A stretch of DNA of 64,000 nucleotides from Bryobacterales bacterium (GTDB lineage: Bacteria; Acidobacteriota; Terriglobia; Bryobacterales; Bryobacteraceae): NCBI GenBank assembly GCA_016721425.1, contig JADKID010000005.1, positions 682,001-746,000 on the forward strand, written 5' to 3'. Made by a program: the position numbers and the translations under genes. A model generated the notes under the pieces. The model worked only from the letters and a program-made list of their open reading frames with translations. It was not told the DNA's origin and ran no database searches. Shown here one piece after another: positions 1 to 8,675 of this stretch (the stretch's first letter is position 1; each line of letters begins with the position of its first letter).

Positions 1-1881
1 GTAGTTGCGCGCGCGATGGCACTGAGTCTGGAGTTAGCTACCCCAATCACGCCAGGTTTCGAGGCTCTGGTTTTCAAGGCCTCGCGTGGTATCGAGGATA
101 TTTATGAACTGACCTATATCCGCAAGGACGGCACCCGGTTCCCGGCGGTTGTGTCGGTCACGGCCCTGCGGGACGACCTTGGCGGCATCATCGGCTACCT
201 GCTGATCGGCACGGATAACACCGCCCGCAAACAGGTGGAAGCCGAGCAGAAGCTCCTCGATCAGCGTCTCCAGGATTTGCAGTTCTACACCCGCTCGCTG
301 ATCGAATCTTCCATCGACGCGCTGATGATCACCAATCCGGCCGGCATCCTGACCGACGTCAACCGGCAGATGGAGGCGCTGACAGGTTGCACGCGGGATG
401 AACTGATCGGCGCACCGGTCAAGCACTACTTCACCGATCCTGAGCGGGCCGCGGCAGGCATTCGTCTGGTGATGAGCGGCGGCAAGGTCACCGATTACGA
501 GCTGACTGCGCGTTGCCGTGATGGCAAGGAGACTGTGGTCTCCTGGAATGCGTCGATTCTCCTCGACCGCGACCGGAAGTTGCAGGGCGTACTCGCCGCG
601 GCGCGAGACATCACGGATCGCAAGCGCTCAGAGAGAGCGTTGCAGGGGAACAATGTGGAGCTGGAAAGAGCCAAGGCTGCGGCGGAAAAGGCGAACCTCT
701 CGAAGTCGGATTTCCTTTCCAGCATGAGCCATGAGCTCCGTTCGCCGCTCAATGCGATCCTCGGTTTTGCGCAACTCATCAATTCCGATTCGCCGCCGCC
801 AACGGATTCTCAATCGGCCAGCATTGATCAGATTCTTCATGCGGGCTGGTATCTGCTGGAGCTGATCAACGAGATTCTGGACCTCTCGCAGATTGAATCC
901 GGCAGGTTGGCGCTGTCGCTGGAGCCGACTTCGCTGTCAGAGGTGATGCTGGAATGCCAGTCCATGATCGAGCCGCAGGGGCAGAAGCGCGGCATCAAGA
1001 TGAGCTTCCCCAAGTTCGACAAGCCATGCTTCGTCTATGCCGACCGCACACGGTTGAAGCAGGTGCTCATCAATCTGCTGGCCAACGCAATCAAGTACGG
1101 CGAGGCGCACGGTACGGTGCTCGTAGACTTTGCCAACAGCACCCCGGAGCGCGTCCGTGTCAGTGTCAGAGATACCGGTGAGGGGTTGTCTCCTGAGAAG
1201 CTAATGCAGCTATTCCAGCCTTTCAACCGTCTCGGTCAGGAGCGGAGCGCCGAGCCCGGAACTGGCATCGGCCTGGTGATGAGCAAGCGGCTGGTGGAAC
1301 TCATGGGCGGCGTAATCGGCGTGGAAAGCACCGTCGGGGTTGGCAGCGTGTTCTGGTTCGAGCTGAGATCCAGCGATGATCCACAACTGGTAGCGGAGGA
1401 GGCGCAAGCGGCGATGGTCGTCCCGACGCAGGCTCCGAACGGTGCACCGATGCGCACTCTGCTCTATGTCGAGGACAACCCGGCGAATCTGAAACTGGTG
1501 CAGCAGTTGATCGCACGCCGTCCCGATATTCGCCTGCTCAGCGCCATCGACGGCAGTCTGGGCATCCAACTGGCCCGCATCCACCACCCGGATGTAATCC
1601 TGATGGACATCAATCTACCGGGTATTAGCGGCATTGAAGCGCTCAGGATCCTCCGCGAAGACGAGGCAACCGCACAGATTCCCGTGGTGGCCTTGAGTGC
1701 CAACGCCATGCCGCGCGACATCGAGAAGGGTCTGCGGGCCGGGTTCTTCCGCTATCTGACCAAGCCGATCAAGCTCAACGTACTGATGGCCACACTGGAG
1801 TTGGCGCTCGAGTCGAACTCCGTGGGTGTTGTTGGAGTAATCGACTGCTCAGCCGTGGCCGGCCAGGACGAGAGACGATGA
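1..1881 (+). CDS. PAS hybrid sensor histidine kinase with C-terminal receiver domain (5' end outside window)
   Basis: The frame is open to the left edge, so the N-terminus lies outside the window; the first ATG inside is at 16. Counting from it, the order is the end of a PAS/PAC unit (1-75), a complete PAS/PAC (about 95-205), a HisKA dimerisation domain with the phospho-acceptor His near 239 (SMSHELRSPLNAIL), a HATPase_c domain (N box around NLLANAIKYGE, then DTGEGL and GTGIGL) and a receiver domain from about 480 with phospho-acceptor Asp near 531 (ILMDINLP) and the conserved Lys in TKPI. No membrane segment is visible in this part. The stop overlaps the start of the next gene (ATGA at 1878-1881), so the kinase and the phosphatase regulator are probably translationally coupled and form one phosphorelay. 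The signal is unknown. Confidence 0.9.
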   Translation, partial: VVARAMALSLELATPITPGFEALVFKASRGIEDIYELTYIRKDGTRFPAVVSVTALRDDLGGIIGYLLIGTDNTARKQVEAEQKLLDQRLQDLQFYTRSLIESSIDALMITNPAGILTDVNRQMEALTGCTRDELIGAPVKHYFTDPERAAAGIRLVMSGGKVTDYELTARCRDGKETVVSWNASILLDRDRKLQGVLAAARDITDRKRSERALQGNNVELERAKAAAEKANLSKSDFLSSMSHELRSPLNAILGFAQLINSDSPPPTDSQSASIDQILHAGWYLLELINEILDLSQIESGRLALSLEPTSLSEVMLECQSMIEPQGQKRGIKMSFPKFDKPCFVYADRTRLKQVLINLLANAIKYGEAHGTVLVDFANSTPERVRVSVRDTGEGLSPEKLMQLFQPFNRLGQERSAEPGTGIGLVMSKRLVELMGGVIGVESTVGVGSVFWFELRSSDDPQLVAEEAQAAMVVPTQAPNGAPMRTLLYVEDNPANLKLVQQLIARRPDIRLLSAIDGSLGIQLARIHHPDVILMDINLPGISGIEALRILREDEATAQIPVVALSANAMPRDIEKGLRAGFFRYLTKPIKLNVLMATLELALESNSVGVVGVIDCSAVAGQDERR

Positions 1882-3101
1882 TCACCCCGAACGATATTCT
1901 GTCCGCCAGAATCCTCATCGTCGATGACATGCAGGCCAATGTCGCGCTGTTGGAGGGCATGTTGCGCGTCGCTGGCTATACTTCGGTCCACTCCACCACC
2001 GATCCGAGCGAGGTGTGCGGACTGCACCGAAAGAACTCGTATGACCTGATCCTGCTGGATCTCCTGATGCCGGTCATGGACGGATTCCAGGTGATGGAAG
2101 GACTGAAGGACATTGAAGCGAACGGCTATCTGCCGGTGCTTGTCATCACCGCGCAGCCGAACCATAAACTGCGTGCGCTGGAAGCAGGCGCCAAGGACTT
2201 TGTCAGTAAGCCGTTTGACCTGGCCGAGCTCCGGGCGCGCGTGCACAACATCCTCGAAGTGCGCCTGTTGCACCTCCAATCGAAGACCAGCGGCAAGGTG
2301 CTGGAGGAGACGGTGCAGGCGCTGGAGGTAAGCCGTGAGGTGGTTCGCATCAAGACCCAGGAGGAGCGAAAGGCGGCTGTGCGGGAGTTGGCCTTGGCGC
2401 AGGAGACTCAGCGAGGCCTGCTCCCTCGCATCCTGCCGCGGCCCGAGAACTTCCGCGTCCGTGCATTTAACCAACCTACAAGCTGCCTGGGTGGGAATTT
2501 CTATGAGTTTTTGCAGCTGAGTTCGCCGGAGTGGATCGGAGTTCTGGCAGATGTTTCCGGCAAGGGGATGCCGGCGGCGCTGCTGAGTGCCATGGTGCTG
2601 GGCGCTCTCAGCATGGAATTCCGGTCTGGCGCTCCACTGGCGGAAATTCTGAGCCGGGTCAACCGCCTGCTGCATGAGAAGTCGCTTCCGTCGCAGTTCG
2701 TGACGCTATTCCTGTTTCAGCTGAGCCCCGACGGCACCGGGCAGTTCATCAGTGCCGGACATACTCCGGTTTATCTGTTTCGCTCCGCCAGCGGGGCAAT
2801 TGAAGAGTTGGTCTCAGACGCCTACATGCTGGGGATGTTCGATTTTGCCACCTATCGTCCCCGCAAGTTCCATCTCGACAAAGGGGACGTTCTGGTGGTG
2901 TCGTCCGACGGCCTGACCAAAGCGGAGAACGCAGAGGGTGACGTCTTTGGCGAGGAGAGGCTGAGGGAGATTGTCGAGCGGGATGCCCGTGCGGGCAGTC
3001 AGGCGCTTGAGCTGAGCTGTCTGAAGGCCATCGAGGATTTCACGCACGGAACGCCTCAAGCCGACGACATCACGTTTATGGTTGTGGAGAAGTTCCAATA
3101 A
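1878..3101 (+). CDS. Response regulator with SpoIIE-type PP2C phosphatase output domain
   Basis: This 407-residue protein has an N-terminal receiver (1-125; ILIVDD, phospho-acceptor Asp near 61 in LLDLLMP, Lys in SKPFD), a helical linker (about 130-185) and a PPM/SpoIIE serine phosphatase domain (about 195-405). Such proteins usually dephosphorylate anti-anti-sigma factors in partner-switching systems. The later metal-ligand motifs are present (ADVSGKGMPA, SSDGLTKAE, ADDITFMV), but the first motif, normally GGDFYD, reads GGNFYE (Asn207, Glu210). Catalysis may therefore be altered or lost. It starts inside the stop of the upstream kinase. No anti-sigma partner gene is visible nearby. Confidence 0.9.
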   Translation: MITPNDILSARILIVDDMQANVALLEGMLRVAGYTSVHSTTDPSEVCGLHRKNSYDLILLDLLMPVMDGFQVMEGLKDIEANGYLPVLVITAQPNHKLRALEAGAKDFVSKPFDLAELRARVHNILEVRLLHLQSKTSGKVLEETVQALEVSREVVRIKTQEERKAAVRELALAQETQRGLLPRILPRPENFRVRAFNQPTSCLGGNFYEFLQLSSPEWIGVLADVSGKGMPAALLSAMVLGALSMEFRSGAPLAEILSRVNRLLHEKSLPSQFVTLFLFQLSPDGTGQFISAGHTPVYLFRSASGAIEELVSDAYMLGMFDFATYRPRKFHLDKGDVLVVSSDGLTKAENAEGDVFGEERLREIVERDARAGSQALELSCLKAIEDFTHGTPQADDITFMVVEKFQ

Positions 3102-3126
3102 GGCGGAGGCGGAGCCCCTCCTGCAG

Positions 3127-5166
3127 TTAGGGCTGCACGGCTAGGAAGAACTGGTTGCTGTAGTAGTAGGGCGCCGCCGCCCCCAGCAACAGTAGCCCGA
3201 GCGTGTACGAGTTCACGCCGGGCGCCAACCGGATCTTCACGATAGACCGGCCCGGCAGACTGGTTGCCTTCTCGACGGAAACCAGTGTCCCGATCGCCTG
3301 GACCTGCATTGGCAATGCCGGTTCTCCCAATCCCGTCGCATACAACGCCACCACCGAGCCAGGCGCGGCCGGGTTGGCCAGAGAATTCCATGTGCCATCT
3401 TCGTTTTGAGCCAATGCGAAGCCGGAGCCTAGGCCGCCGGTTTGAAGGACGCCCGGAGCCGCCAGAACCACTGGCAGGCTCGCCACCGCACTCGGCTGGT
3501 CCCTGACTTGCAGCTCCAGAGCCGTGTCTCCGCCGGGTATCACCGTGGAAGGAACGATCACCTCGACCATTTGATCGGTCGCTGACATCACCTGGGCCTC
3601 TATACCATCGAACAGCACTGTGGCTTGCTGCAGACCCGCGCCATAGACATTGAGGAGCGCTCCCGGTGCCGCCGGCGCCATGTACTGGGAGATGGCTGTG
3701 GGGCTCTGAGAACAACCGAAAAACGGGCCCGTGTGGGCGAGTGAGCCGATGTCCAACTGGAATAGCACATCGTACCGGTAACGGTCATCCGCGCCACGCG
3801 GACGGTCGTAACCGGAGATTCGCGCGACGCCATCGCCGCCAATCGCTACGGTCTGAGTGAAGTCCCCTAGATGGGTGCTGTACAGGAGTTCGCCGAGCTC
3901 CGTCAATTGCACCAGAAACCCCTGCTTCTCGCAGTTGGCCAAGCCTCCGGCCGTGTATGGGAAGTCGTAGGAATCCGTCAAGCCCGTAACGTAGAAATTG
4001 CCTTGAGGGTCCAGTGTGGCGGACCGTGCTTCGTCGTGCCGGCTGCCGCCCAAGAATGTCGAGTAAACCAGGCGCCGCCCTTCCGGATCCAACTTGGCCG
4101 CAAAGACGTCGCCCCGGTCGTAGAAGATGCCGTAGCGGTCCACATACCCGAAATGCAGTGTGGTTTGGAGAGCTTCCAGTGTGACCGGGAAATCGGATGA
4201 TTGCGTGGAGCCGGCAACATAGGCGAACCCGGCGCCGTCCACGGCGATAGCCGAAATCGTGTCGGATTCCGAGCCCCCCAGGTAAGTGGAATAGATCACA
4301 TTTCCATCTGCATCCAGGCTGGTAACGAAACCATCGGGCCGGAAGATGTCAGGTATTCGTTTGCCCGAGGTCTCCTGAATCGCACCAGGGGTAGTGGCCA
4401 GGTCCCGTGCCGCAGTGGTCCCGCCCACGAAGGTGCGGCCATCCGGCATGACAGCGATAGAGTTCAACTGTGATGACCCGGTTCCGCCCAGTATCTTTGC
4501 ATATTGGATTGCGCTTCCATCGGGAGTGATCTTTGCGACGAAGGCGCTGGTGGCCCCCGGAAGCACCGCTCCGCCTGTTTGCGGAAAGTCCTGCGAATAG
4601 GTGCGGCCCGCCACGTAGATGTTGCCGGCGGCATCCAGCGCCACAGAACGGATCTGATCGTCGTCGCTGCCACCGAGAAGGGTAGAGAACAACAGCTCGC
4701 CCGTGGGGCTCAGTTTCATCAGGAATCCGTCTCCGCCGCCCTCAGATTCCGCGTTCCGAACCTTGCCGCCAAACGTAGGCTGCAGGCTGCCGGCGGTGAT
4801 GGGGAAGTCGGGCGATCCTGTCCAGCCGACGACATAGATATTGCCCGCGGGGTCCACCGCCACGCCAGAGGCGCGCTCATCATAGTCGCCGGCCATCGCC
4901 AGAGAGAAGATGAACTCACCCTTCGAATCAAGCTTGGAGATGAAGACGTGGTAGCAGGAATAGGGCGTGCGACCGGACACGCCGCAGTGCCGGTATGAGT
5001 AGGAACCCGCCACCACGGTATGACCTTGCGCATCGACGGCAATCGCCGAGACCGGGTACTCGCTGAAGTCGATCGTCTTCAATTGCTGGCCGGCCGCGGT
5101 CCAGGCAACGAGGGCCAGGATCACACCGGCTATGCGCCCACAGAGCGGGCTCTTCGAAATTGTCAC
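3127..5166 (-). CDS. Secreted SBBP beta-propeller protein with Solibacter-type C-terminal domain
   Basis: The 679-residue product begins with a signal peptide (hydrophobic stretch ending near WTAAGQQ). It then carries several repeats of about 50-60 residues of the pattern 'DAAGNIYVAGRT...DFP...G...F.AKL...G...YSTFLGG', which is the SBBP (beta-propeller) repeat. The last 200 residues match the C-terminal domain common in Solibacter-type acidobacteria (GALLNVYGAGLQQATVLFDG; later VVALYATGLGEP). It is probably exported and surface associated; no enzymatic motif is visible. It is the last gene of a probable operon running leftward from the SYLF gene, 14 nt after the small membrane protein. It is convergent with the phosphatase gene. 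Confidence 0.85.
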   Translation of the reverse strand: MTISKSPLCGRIAGVILALVAWTAAGQQLKTIDFSEYPVSAIAVDAQGHTVVAGSYSYRHCGVSGRTPYSCYHVFISKLDSKGEFIFSLAMAGDYDERASGVAVDPAGNIYVVGWTGSPDFPITAGSLQPTFGGKVRNAESEGGGDGFLMKLSPTGELLFSTLLGGSDDDQIRSVALDAAGNIYVAGRTYSQDFPQTGGAVLPGATSAFVAKITPDGSAIQYAKILGGTGSSQLNSIAVMPDGRTFVGGTTAARDLATTPGAIQETSGKRIPDIFRPDGFVTSLDADGNVIYSTYLGGSESDTISAIAVDGAGFAYVAGSTQSSDFPVTLEALQTTLHFGYVDRYGIFYDRGDVFAAKLDPEGRRLVYSTFLGGSRHDEARSATLDPQGNFYVTGLTDSYDFPYTAGGLANCEKQGFLVQLTELGELLYSTHLGDFTQTVAIGGDGVARISGYDRPRGADDRYRYDVLFQLDIGSLAHTGPFFGCSQSPTAISQYMAPAAPGALLNVYGAGLQQATVLFDGIEAQVMSATDQMVEVIVPSTVIPGGDTALELQVRDQPSAVASLPVVLAAPGVLQTGGLGSGFALAQNEDGTWNSLANPAAPGSVVALYATGLGEPALPMQVQAIGTLVSVEKATSLPGRSIVKIRLAPGVNSYTLGLLLLGAAAPYYYSNQFFLAVQP

Positions 5167-5180
5167 TGGTTTCTACGCGC

Positions 5181-5630
5181 CTAATTGATGGTAGCCAGCC
5201 TGGCGTTGCGCCACGCGAGCGATGCGACGAACGGTAGTGCGCTGGCCACAACCAGGAAGCGATGCCAGTCGCCCGACAAACTGAACGCAGGCGCCACTGG
5301 GTTATACAGCAGCGCCAGCGCTCCGAAAACGGCGGCAAAGGCGTAGCGCCGGGCACGAAATGCCTGGAACGCCACGACAATTGCGCCACCAGCCAGGAGC
5401 CATCGGACCACGACCTCGTATGGAGGCAGGTGAGACCACAACCCCGCCGCTGCCAGTAGCCCCGCGATGGAGACCCACTGGATGGCTTTCGCGCGCGCGG
5501 CGGTTCTCCTCCGGGCCTGCACCCGCCCCCGAGCCACCCAGGCGTGCCACAACGACGTATCGTTGAGTGGCTTCGCCGGGGTGGGCACCAACATCGGTCG
5601 TGGTCTCCGTAGGTTGGCTTTGGCGTACAC
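5181..5630 (-). CDS. Small membrane protein (DUF6804-like)
   Basis: The 149-residue protein has a basic N-terminal tail of about 45 residues followed by four closely packed hydrophobic segments. The sequence ALLYNPVAPAF in the third segment resembles the DUF6804 family of unknown function; I make that assignment from memory of the motif. The GTG start at 5630 is preceded by an AGAGGA ribosome-binding site six bases upstream, better placed than the internal ATG at 5594. It lies between the OmpA gene (48 nt) and the SBBP gene (14 nt) on the same strand, so it is probably co-transcribed with them. Confidence 0.7.
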   Translation of the reverse strand: MYAKANLRRPRPMLVPTPAKPLNDTSLWHAWVARGRVQARRRTAARAKAIQWVSIAGLLAAAGLWSHLPPYEVVVRWLLAGGAIVVAFQAFRARRYAFAAVFGALALLYNPVAPAFSLSGDWHRFLVVASALPFVASLAWRNARLATIN

Positions 5631-5678
5631 TGTGGTTCCTCTTGGACGGCGCTCCTCCGAAAAGCGCCGTCCTTCGGG

Positions 5679-7367
5679 TTACTTGGTGGCGATGATCTTA
5701 CCGATCGCCGTGCCAATCACCTCGCCGGAGATCACGATCTCCACGCGTCGATTCTGCTGGCGTCCGTCCGTTGTGTCGTTAGAGGCCACCGGCTGAGTTT
5801 CGCCGAAGCCCTTTGCCGTCACCGAACTGGAAGGCATACCCTGCTGGGTCAGGTAGTCGCGAACGGAGGAGCCGCGTTGCTCGGAGAGTTGTTGGTTGTA
5901 GTCATCCGCGCCGACGCTATCGGTGTGGCCTTCCACGTCCAACCTGAGCCCCGGATGCCCGGACACGATGCCGGCCACCTTCGCCAGCTTCTCACGCGCC
6001 ATGGGCCGCAGCGTCCACTTGGCCGTGTCGAATAGGACATCGGACATATTTACGATCAAGCCACGGGCGGTATCCCGCGTCTGCAGCACATCGTTGAACT
6101 GCTTCAGCAGCAGGACGCGCAGTTCCACCTTCTCTGCCTCCAACTGGGCCTTCTGCTTGGCGATGGCGTCGAGTTCCGCCTGACTGGCCGCGCGTTGCGC
6201 GTCATTGGCGAGCTTGACACGATCCGCTTCGGCCCGAGCAGCCGCTGCGCTGGCTTCGCTGTCCCGCTTAAGACGATCCGCCTCTGCTCTGGCCGTCGCC
6301 GCGTTCGCTTCGTTCAACTGTTTCAAGCGATCGGCTTCAGCCAAAGCGGCAGTGGCCTGCGCATTCTTTTCGCGCGTCAGTTGCTCGGAATCCGCCTGCG
6401 CTTTCAACCGGGCCGCTTCGGCCTCCCGGCTGATGCGAGCCGTTTCTGCCTCAGCCGCTGCCCGATCGCTATTGGAGCGGGATTCACGATCGGCCGAGCG
6501 TTTCCTCTCCGCCATGAGCGCCTCTTCCTCCTGGCGCTTGACAGCAATCGCCCGCGAGTCTTCCGCTGTCTGCACCGCTTCGCGGGCAGTCATGGTGACG
6601 GGTTTCCTGCCGGCGTTGCGCGACTGATAGGCTTCCGCCGCCGCGAGGCTCTTCTCAGCCTTCTGGAACGTCTCAGTGGCATAGCGATCCGCGCCCATGG
6701 AGCGCGCGATCTGAACGGCATTGCGCGCTTCGTAAAGCTCCAGTGGCAGCTTCTGATCCAGCTTCAATGCCAGCGGATTCGAGAGCCGTTCATACTGGCC
6801 GCGCTTCAACAATTCGTACTTGGCGTCGATCTCCTCGATCTTGCCCTTCGTGTCGGACCGCATCACGTTCTCCATCACGATCAGGTCGCTGGGCTGGGTG
6901 ACCGCGAAGTACGGTTCGGCGGTGACTAGCAGCGCGAAAACCTGCAGCTCAGTCGTTACGTTCAGCTTGGCCCGTGTACCATTCAGGAGCACTTCACCCA
7001 GGTTGGACGTGCGGCCTTCCGGCGTGATGGCCCACATCACATAAGTAAGATACTCAGATCCGTTCTTTGACGCCGGCTGCAGATCATCGAATTCGACCTC
7101 GATCTCGATGTAGCCCTGCTTGCTCTCAACCTTGGCCTCCCCACGGGCGTTTGGAAGGAGCTCGGTTCCTTTGAAATCGACTTTCGTCGCACCGCCGCGG
7201 TGCTGGTAGTTGACTGCCTTCGCGGTTCGCGTCGTGACAGTGACGCGGTAGATGGGTGTGGCTCCCTCGGCCATCCGGATCGCATTCTCGTTCTGAGCTT
7301 GCGCGCCCTGGGCCGATAGAGCGCCGCACACCATGAGGAGCGCGGCGCCGAGATTAGTTTTTCGCAT
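5679..7367 (-). CDS. OmpA-family outer-membrane/peptidoglycan-binding protein with long coiled coil
   Basis: The product has 562 residues. A signal peptide (cleavage near AQGAQAQ) is followed by an N-terminal beta-rich domain (30-180), then a long Ala/Glu/Arg-rich coiled coil (about 270-420) with repeated AEADRLK-type heptads, and a C-terminal OmpA domain (about 440-550). The OmpA domain contains the peptidoglycan-binding signature (GHTDSVGADDYNQQLSEQR, then NRRVEI). It likely anchors the cell envelope to peptidoglycan, with the coiled coil acting as a periplasmic spacer. The start has AGGAAG eight bases upstream. It begins 20 nt after the SYLF gene, so the two are almost certainly co-transcribed, presumably as part of an envelope-stress response. 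Confidence 0.9.
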   Translation of the reverse strand: MRKTNLGAALLMVCGALSAQGAQAQNENAIRMAEGATPIYRVTVTTRTAKAVNYQHRGGATKVDFKGTELLPNARGEAKVESKQGYIEIEVEFDDLQPASKNGSEYLTYVMWAITPEGRTSNLGEVLLNGTRAKLNVTTELQVFALLVTAEPYFAVTQPSDLIVMENVMRSDTKGKIEEIDAKYELLKRGQYERLSNPLALKLDQKLPLELYEARNAVQIARSMGADRYATETFQKAEKSLAAAEAYQSRNAGRKPVTMTAREAVQTAEDSRAIAVKRQEEEALMAERKRSADRESRSNSDRAAAEAETARISREAEAARLKAQADSEQLTREKNAQATAALAEADRLKQLNEANAATARAEADRLKRDSEASAAAARAEADRVKLANDAQRAASQAELDAIAKQKAQLEAEKVELRVLLLKQFNDVLQTRDTARGLIVNMSDVLFDTAKWTLRPMAREKLAKVAGIVSGHPGLRLDVEGHTDSVGADDYNQQLSEQRGSSVRDYLTQQGMPSSSVTAKGFGETQPVASNDTTDGRQQNRRVEIVISGEVIGTAIGKIIATK

Positions 7368-7387
7368 AGTGGTTGCTTCCTGGCCAA

Positions 7388-8086
7388 CTAGTTCGACGCG
7401 CCAGTTGTCCGTTTCCCTTCCTCATGGGGCGAATAGCGGTTGAGCAAGCTGAGCAACCGGGCTGCCGACTTGGGCGCACGCACACCCGTCCTCACGATCT
7501 GCTTGTTCTCGAGCCTTTTGCCGTAGAGGGTGGTATTGTCATCCAGATCCTGCCGCAAGGTGGCTCCTTCCAGAGCAAGGCCGGCAAACAGTCCCTGGGA
7601 ACGAGACCACGAAAGGATCTCGGCCTTCATTTGAGCATCAGTCTGAGCCGTCGCCGTGCGACCCACGGGACCGGCGGCCACTGAGCCTTCCGCGCCGAGA
7701 GTGAACTTGCTTTCCAGCAGCTTTTCCGCTCCGCGCTCGTTCATTACCAGCATGATCAAGTCCGTCTCTGAACCACCGATCTGGAATCCGACGCTGCCGC
7801 CCTCAATGCGGACCGTGCCCGGCGCGGACCAGCCTCGGTTGCCACTGTTCCGGCAGGAGATGTAGCCTTTCCCGTACTTGCCGCCGACGATGAATCCGGC
7901 GGTCTTCAGTCCGGGAACGATCACGATGCAGTGCGCATTCCCGAGCATGTCTTGCGGAATGCCCTTGTCAGGCGCCGCCATGATCTCGGAAAACACCGCG
8001 GCCGCTTCAGTGAGCCGTTTTGCCGGTTCGTTGTCTTTGGCCATCAGCGGCGTCAATGCCAGCGCCGCCATTAGAATCATTCTCAT
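7388..8086 (-). CDS. SYLF (Ysc84-type) lipid-binding domain protein
   Basis: The 232-residue protein has a signal peptide (MRMILMAALALTPLMA) and a SYLF/Ysc84 domain. Visible hallmarks are 'IPQDMLGNAHCIVIVPGLKTAG', 'GYISCR', 'WSAPGTVRIEGGSVGFQIGG', 'LIMLVMNERGAEKLL' and 'ARLLSLLNRYS'. Bacterial SYLF proteins are secreted, bind lipids and are often stress induced; the exact role is unknown. An AAGGAGGTC ribosome-binding site precedes the ATG. The gene heads a probable operon SYLF-OmpA-membrane protein-SBBP, and a sigma-54-like promoter and a TGACC element lie upstream. Confidence 0.88.
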   Translation of the reverse strand: MRMILMAALALTPLMAKDNEPAKRLTEAAAVFSEIMAAPDKGIPQDMLGNAHCIVIVPGLKTAGFIVGGKYGKGYISCRNSGNRGWSAPGTVRIEGGSVGFQIGGSETDLIMLVMNERGAEKLLESKFTLGAEGSVAAGPVGRTATAQTDAQMKAEILSWSRSQGLFAGLALEGATLRQDLDDNTTLYGKRLENKQIVRTGVRAPKSAARLLSLLNRYSPHEEGKRTTGASN

Positions 8087-8148
8087 TTTTGACCTCCTTG
8101 GTCACCCCGGAAGACCCTGAGGGATACCGGGCTACACCCCCTACCTGT

Positions 8149-8164
8149 TGCACACGACATACCA
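8149..8164 (-). promoter_or_regulatory. Candidate sigma-54 promoter for the SYLF-OmpA operon
   Basis: Read on the minus strand the 16 bases are TGGTATGTCGTGTGCA. Against the sigma-54 consensus TGGCACG-N4-TTGCA this matches 9 of 12 defined positions, with GG and GC exactly ten bases apart. It lies about 63 bp upstream of the SYLF ATG, leaving a leader of roughly 50 nt. The assignment is inference from pattern and spacing. Confidence 0.45.
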
Positions 8165-8198
8165 TCAGCGCATACTGTTGAGCCCATTGGGATTTGCA

Positions 8199-8214
8199 TG
8201 ACCGATGACCGGTA
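8199..8214. promoter_or_regulatory. Candidate upstream activator site (degenerate TGACC element)
   Basis: TGACCGATGACCGGTA holds two TGACC half-sites seven bases apart. It is a weaker version of the TGACC-N6-GGTCA palindromes at 11825, 16127 and 17204. It lies 35-50 bp upstream of the sigma-54-like promoter of the SYLF gene. Binding by the sigma-54 activator encoded at 13861-15972 is a hypothesis. Confidence 0.35.
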
Positions 8215-8317
8215 AAGCCTGCCCTCACTCGTTTCGCGAGTGACCGCCGCTGGTCAGTTGACGAGGCGCGGTCAGCCTGCTGCGCGGACTGCTGGCGATC
8301 CTGGTGATGCCCGCACG

Positions 8318-8346
8318 AAAAAAACCGGGAGTTGTTGGCTCCCGGT
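8318..8346 (-). terminator. Rho-independent terminator
   Basis: On the minus strand ACCGGGAG and CTCCCGGT form a perfect 8-bp stem with a 7-nt loop, followed directly by seven T residues. It is a textbook intrinsic terminator. It lies about 330 nt beyond the stop of the PEP-CTERM gene, so a longer transcript, possibly covering a small reading frame at 8429-8638, ends here. Confidence 0.85.
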
Positions 8347-8428
8347 AGGATGGATGGCTGTGTCGGCCCATTTCGCTTCTGTCAGCGATCAGGCCACTGT
8401 TTTTGACTGGCAACCCCGGCAAAAGCCT

Positions 8429-8638
8429 CTAGTGCTGTCGCGGGCCTGCAAGCCGTCGGTGTGATTCCTCTGATGGGCCAAAATGGGAGGTCAGGTGACT
8501 CCTCCGCTCCGCCGGATGCAGAGCCCTTCCCATCTGACCTCGCGGGGGCACAGTGTCATACGCCGAAACCAGGATCGATTGCACGTTGTCTCCAGCCTTG
8601 GCCAGTTTTACGATCGTCGGTGGTTCGCTGCGCGTCAT
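8429..8638 (-). CDS. Possible small protein downstream of the PEP-CTERM gene
   Basis: This 69-codon frame starts with ATG preceded by CGGAG at good spacing. It begins 37 nt after the PEP-CTERM stop and ends about 80 nt before the strong terminator at 8318-8346, so it sits where a second gene of that transcript would. The product (starts MTRSEPPTIVKLAKAGDNVQ) has no signal peptide or membrane segment and matches nothing I recognise. The C-terminal half is low in structure-forming residues and looks less protein-like. It could equally be untranslated 3' RNA. Confidence 0.3.
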   Translation of the reverse strand: MTRSEPPTIVKLAKAGDNVQSILVSAYDTVPPRGQMGRALHPAERRSHLTSHFGPSEESHRRLAGPRQH

Positions 8639-8675
8639 AGTTTCTCCGGGCGTGCCCCACGTTAAGCCAGCCGGC

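Noticed and set aside
3102..3126. Terminator between the phosphatase and SBBP genes
   Set aside because: The possible stem is only five base pairs, with no T-run on either strand.
8355..8470. A cyclic-di-GMP or cobalamin riboswitch before the terminator at 8318
   Set aside because: Isolated short matches (a GCCACTG, GGTTGCC-like strings) occur, but I could not assemble the conserved core in either orientation, and it would lie after, not before, a gene.
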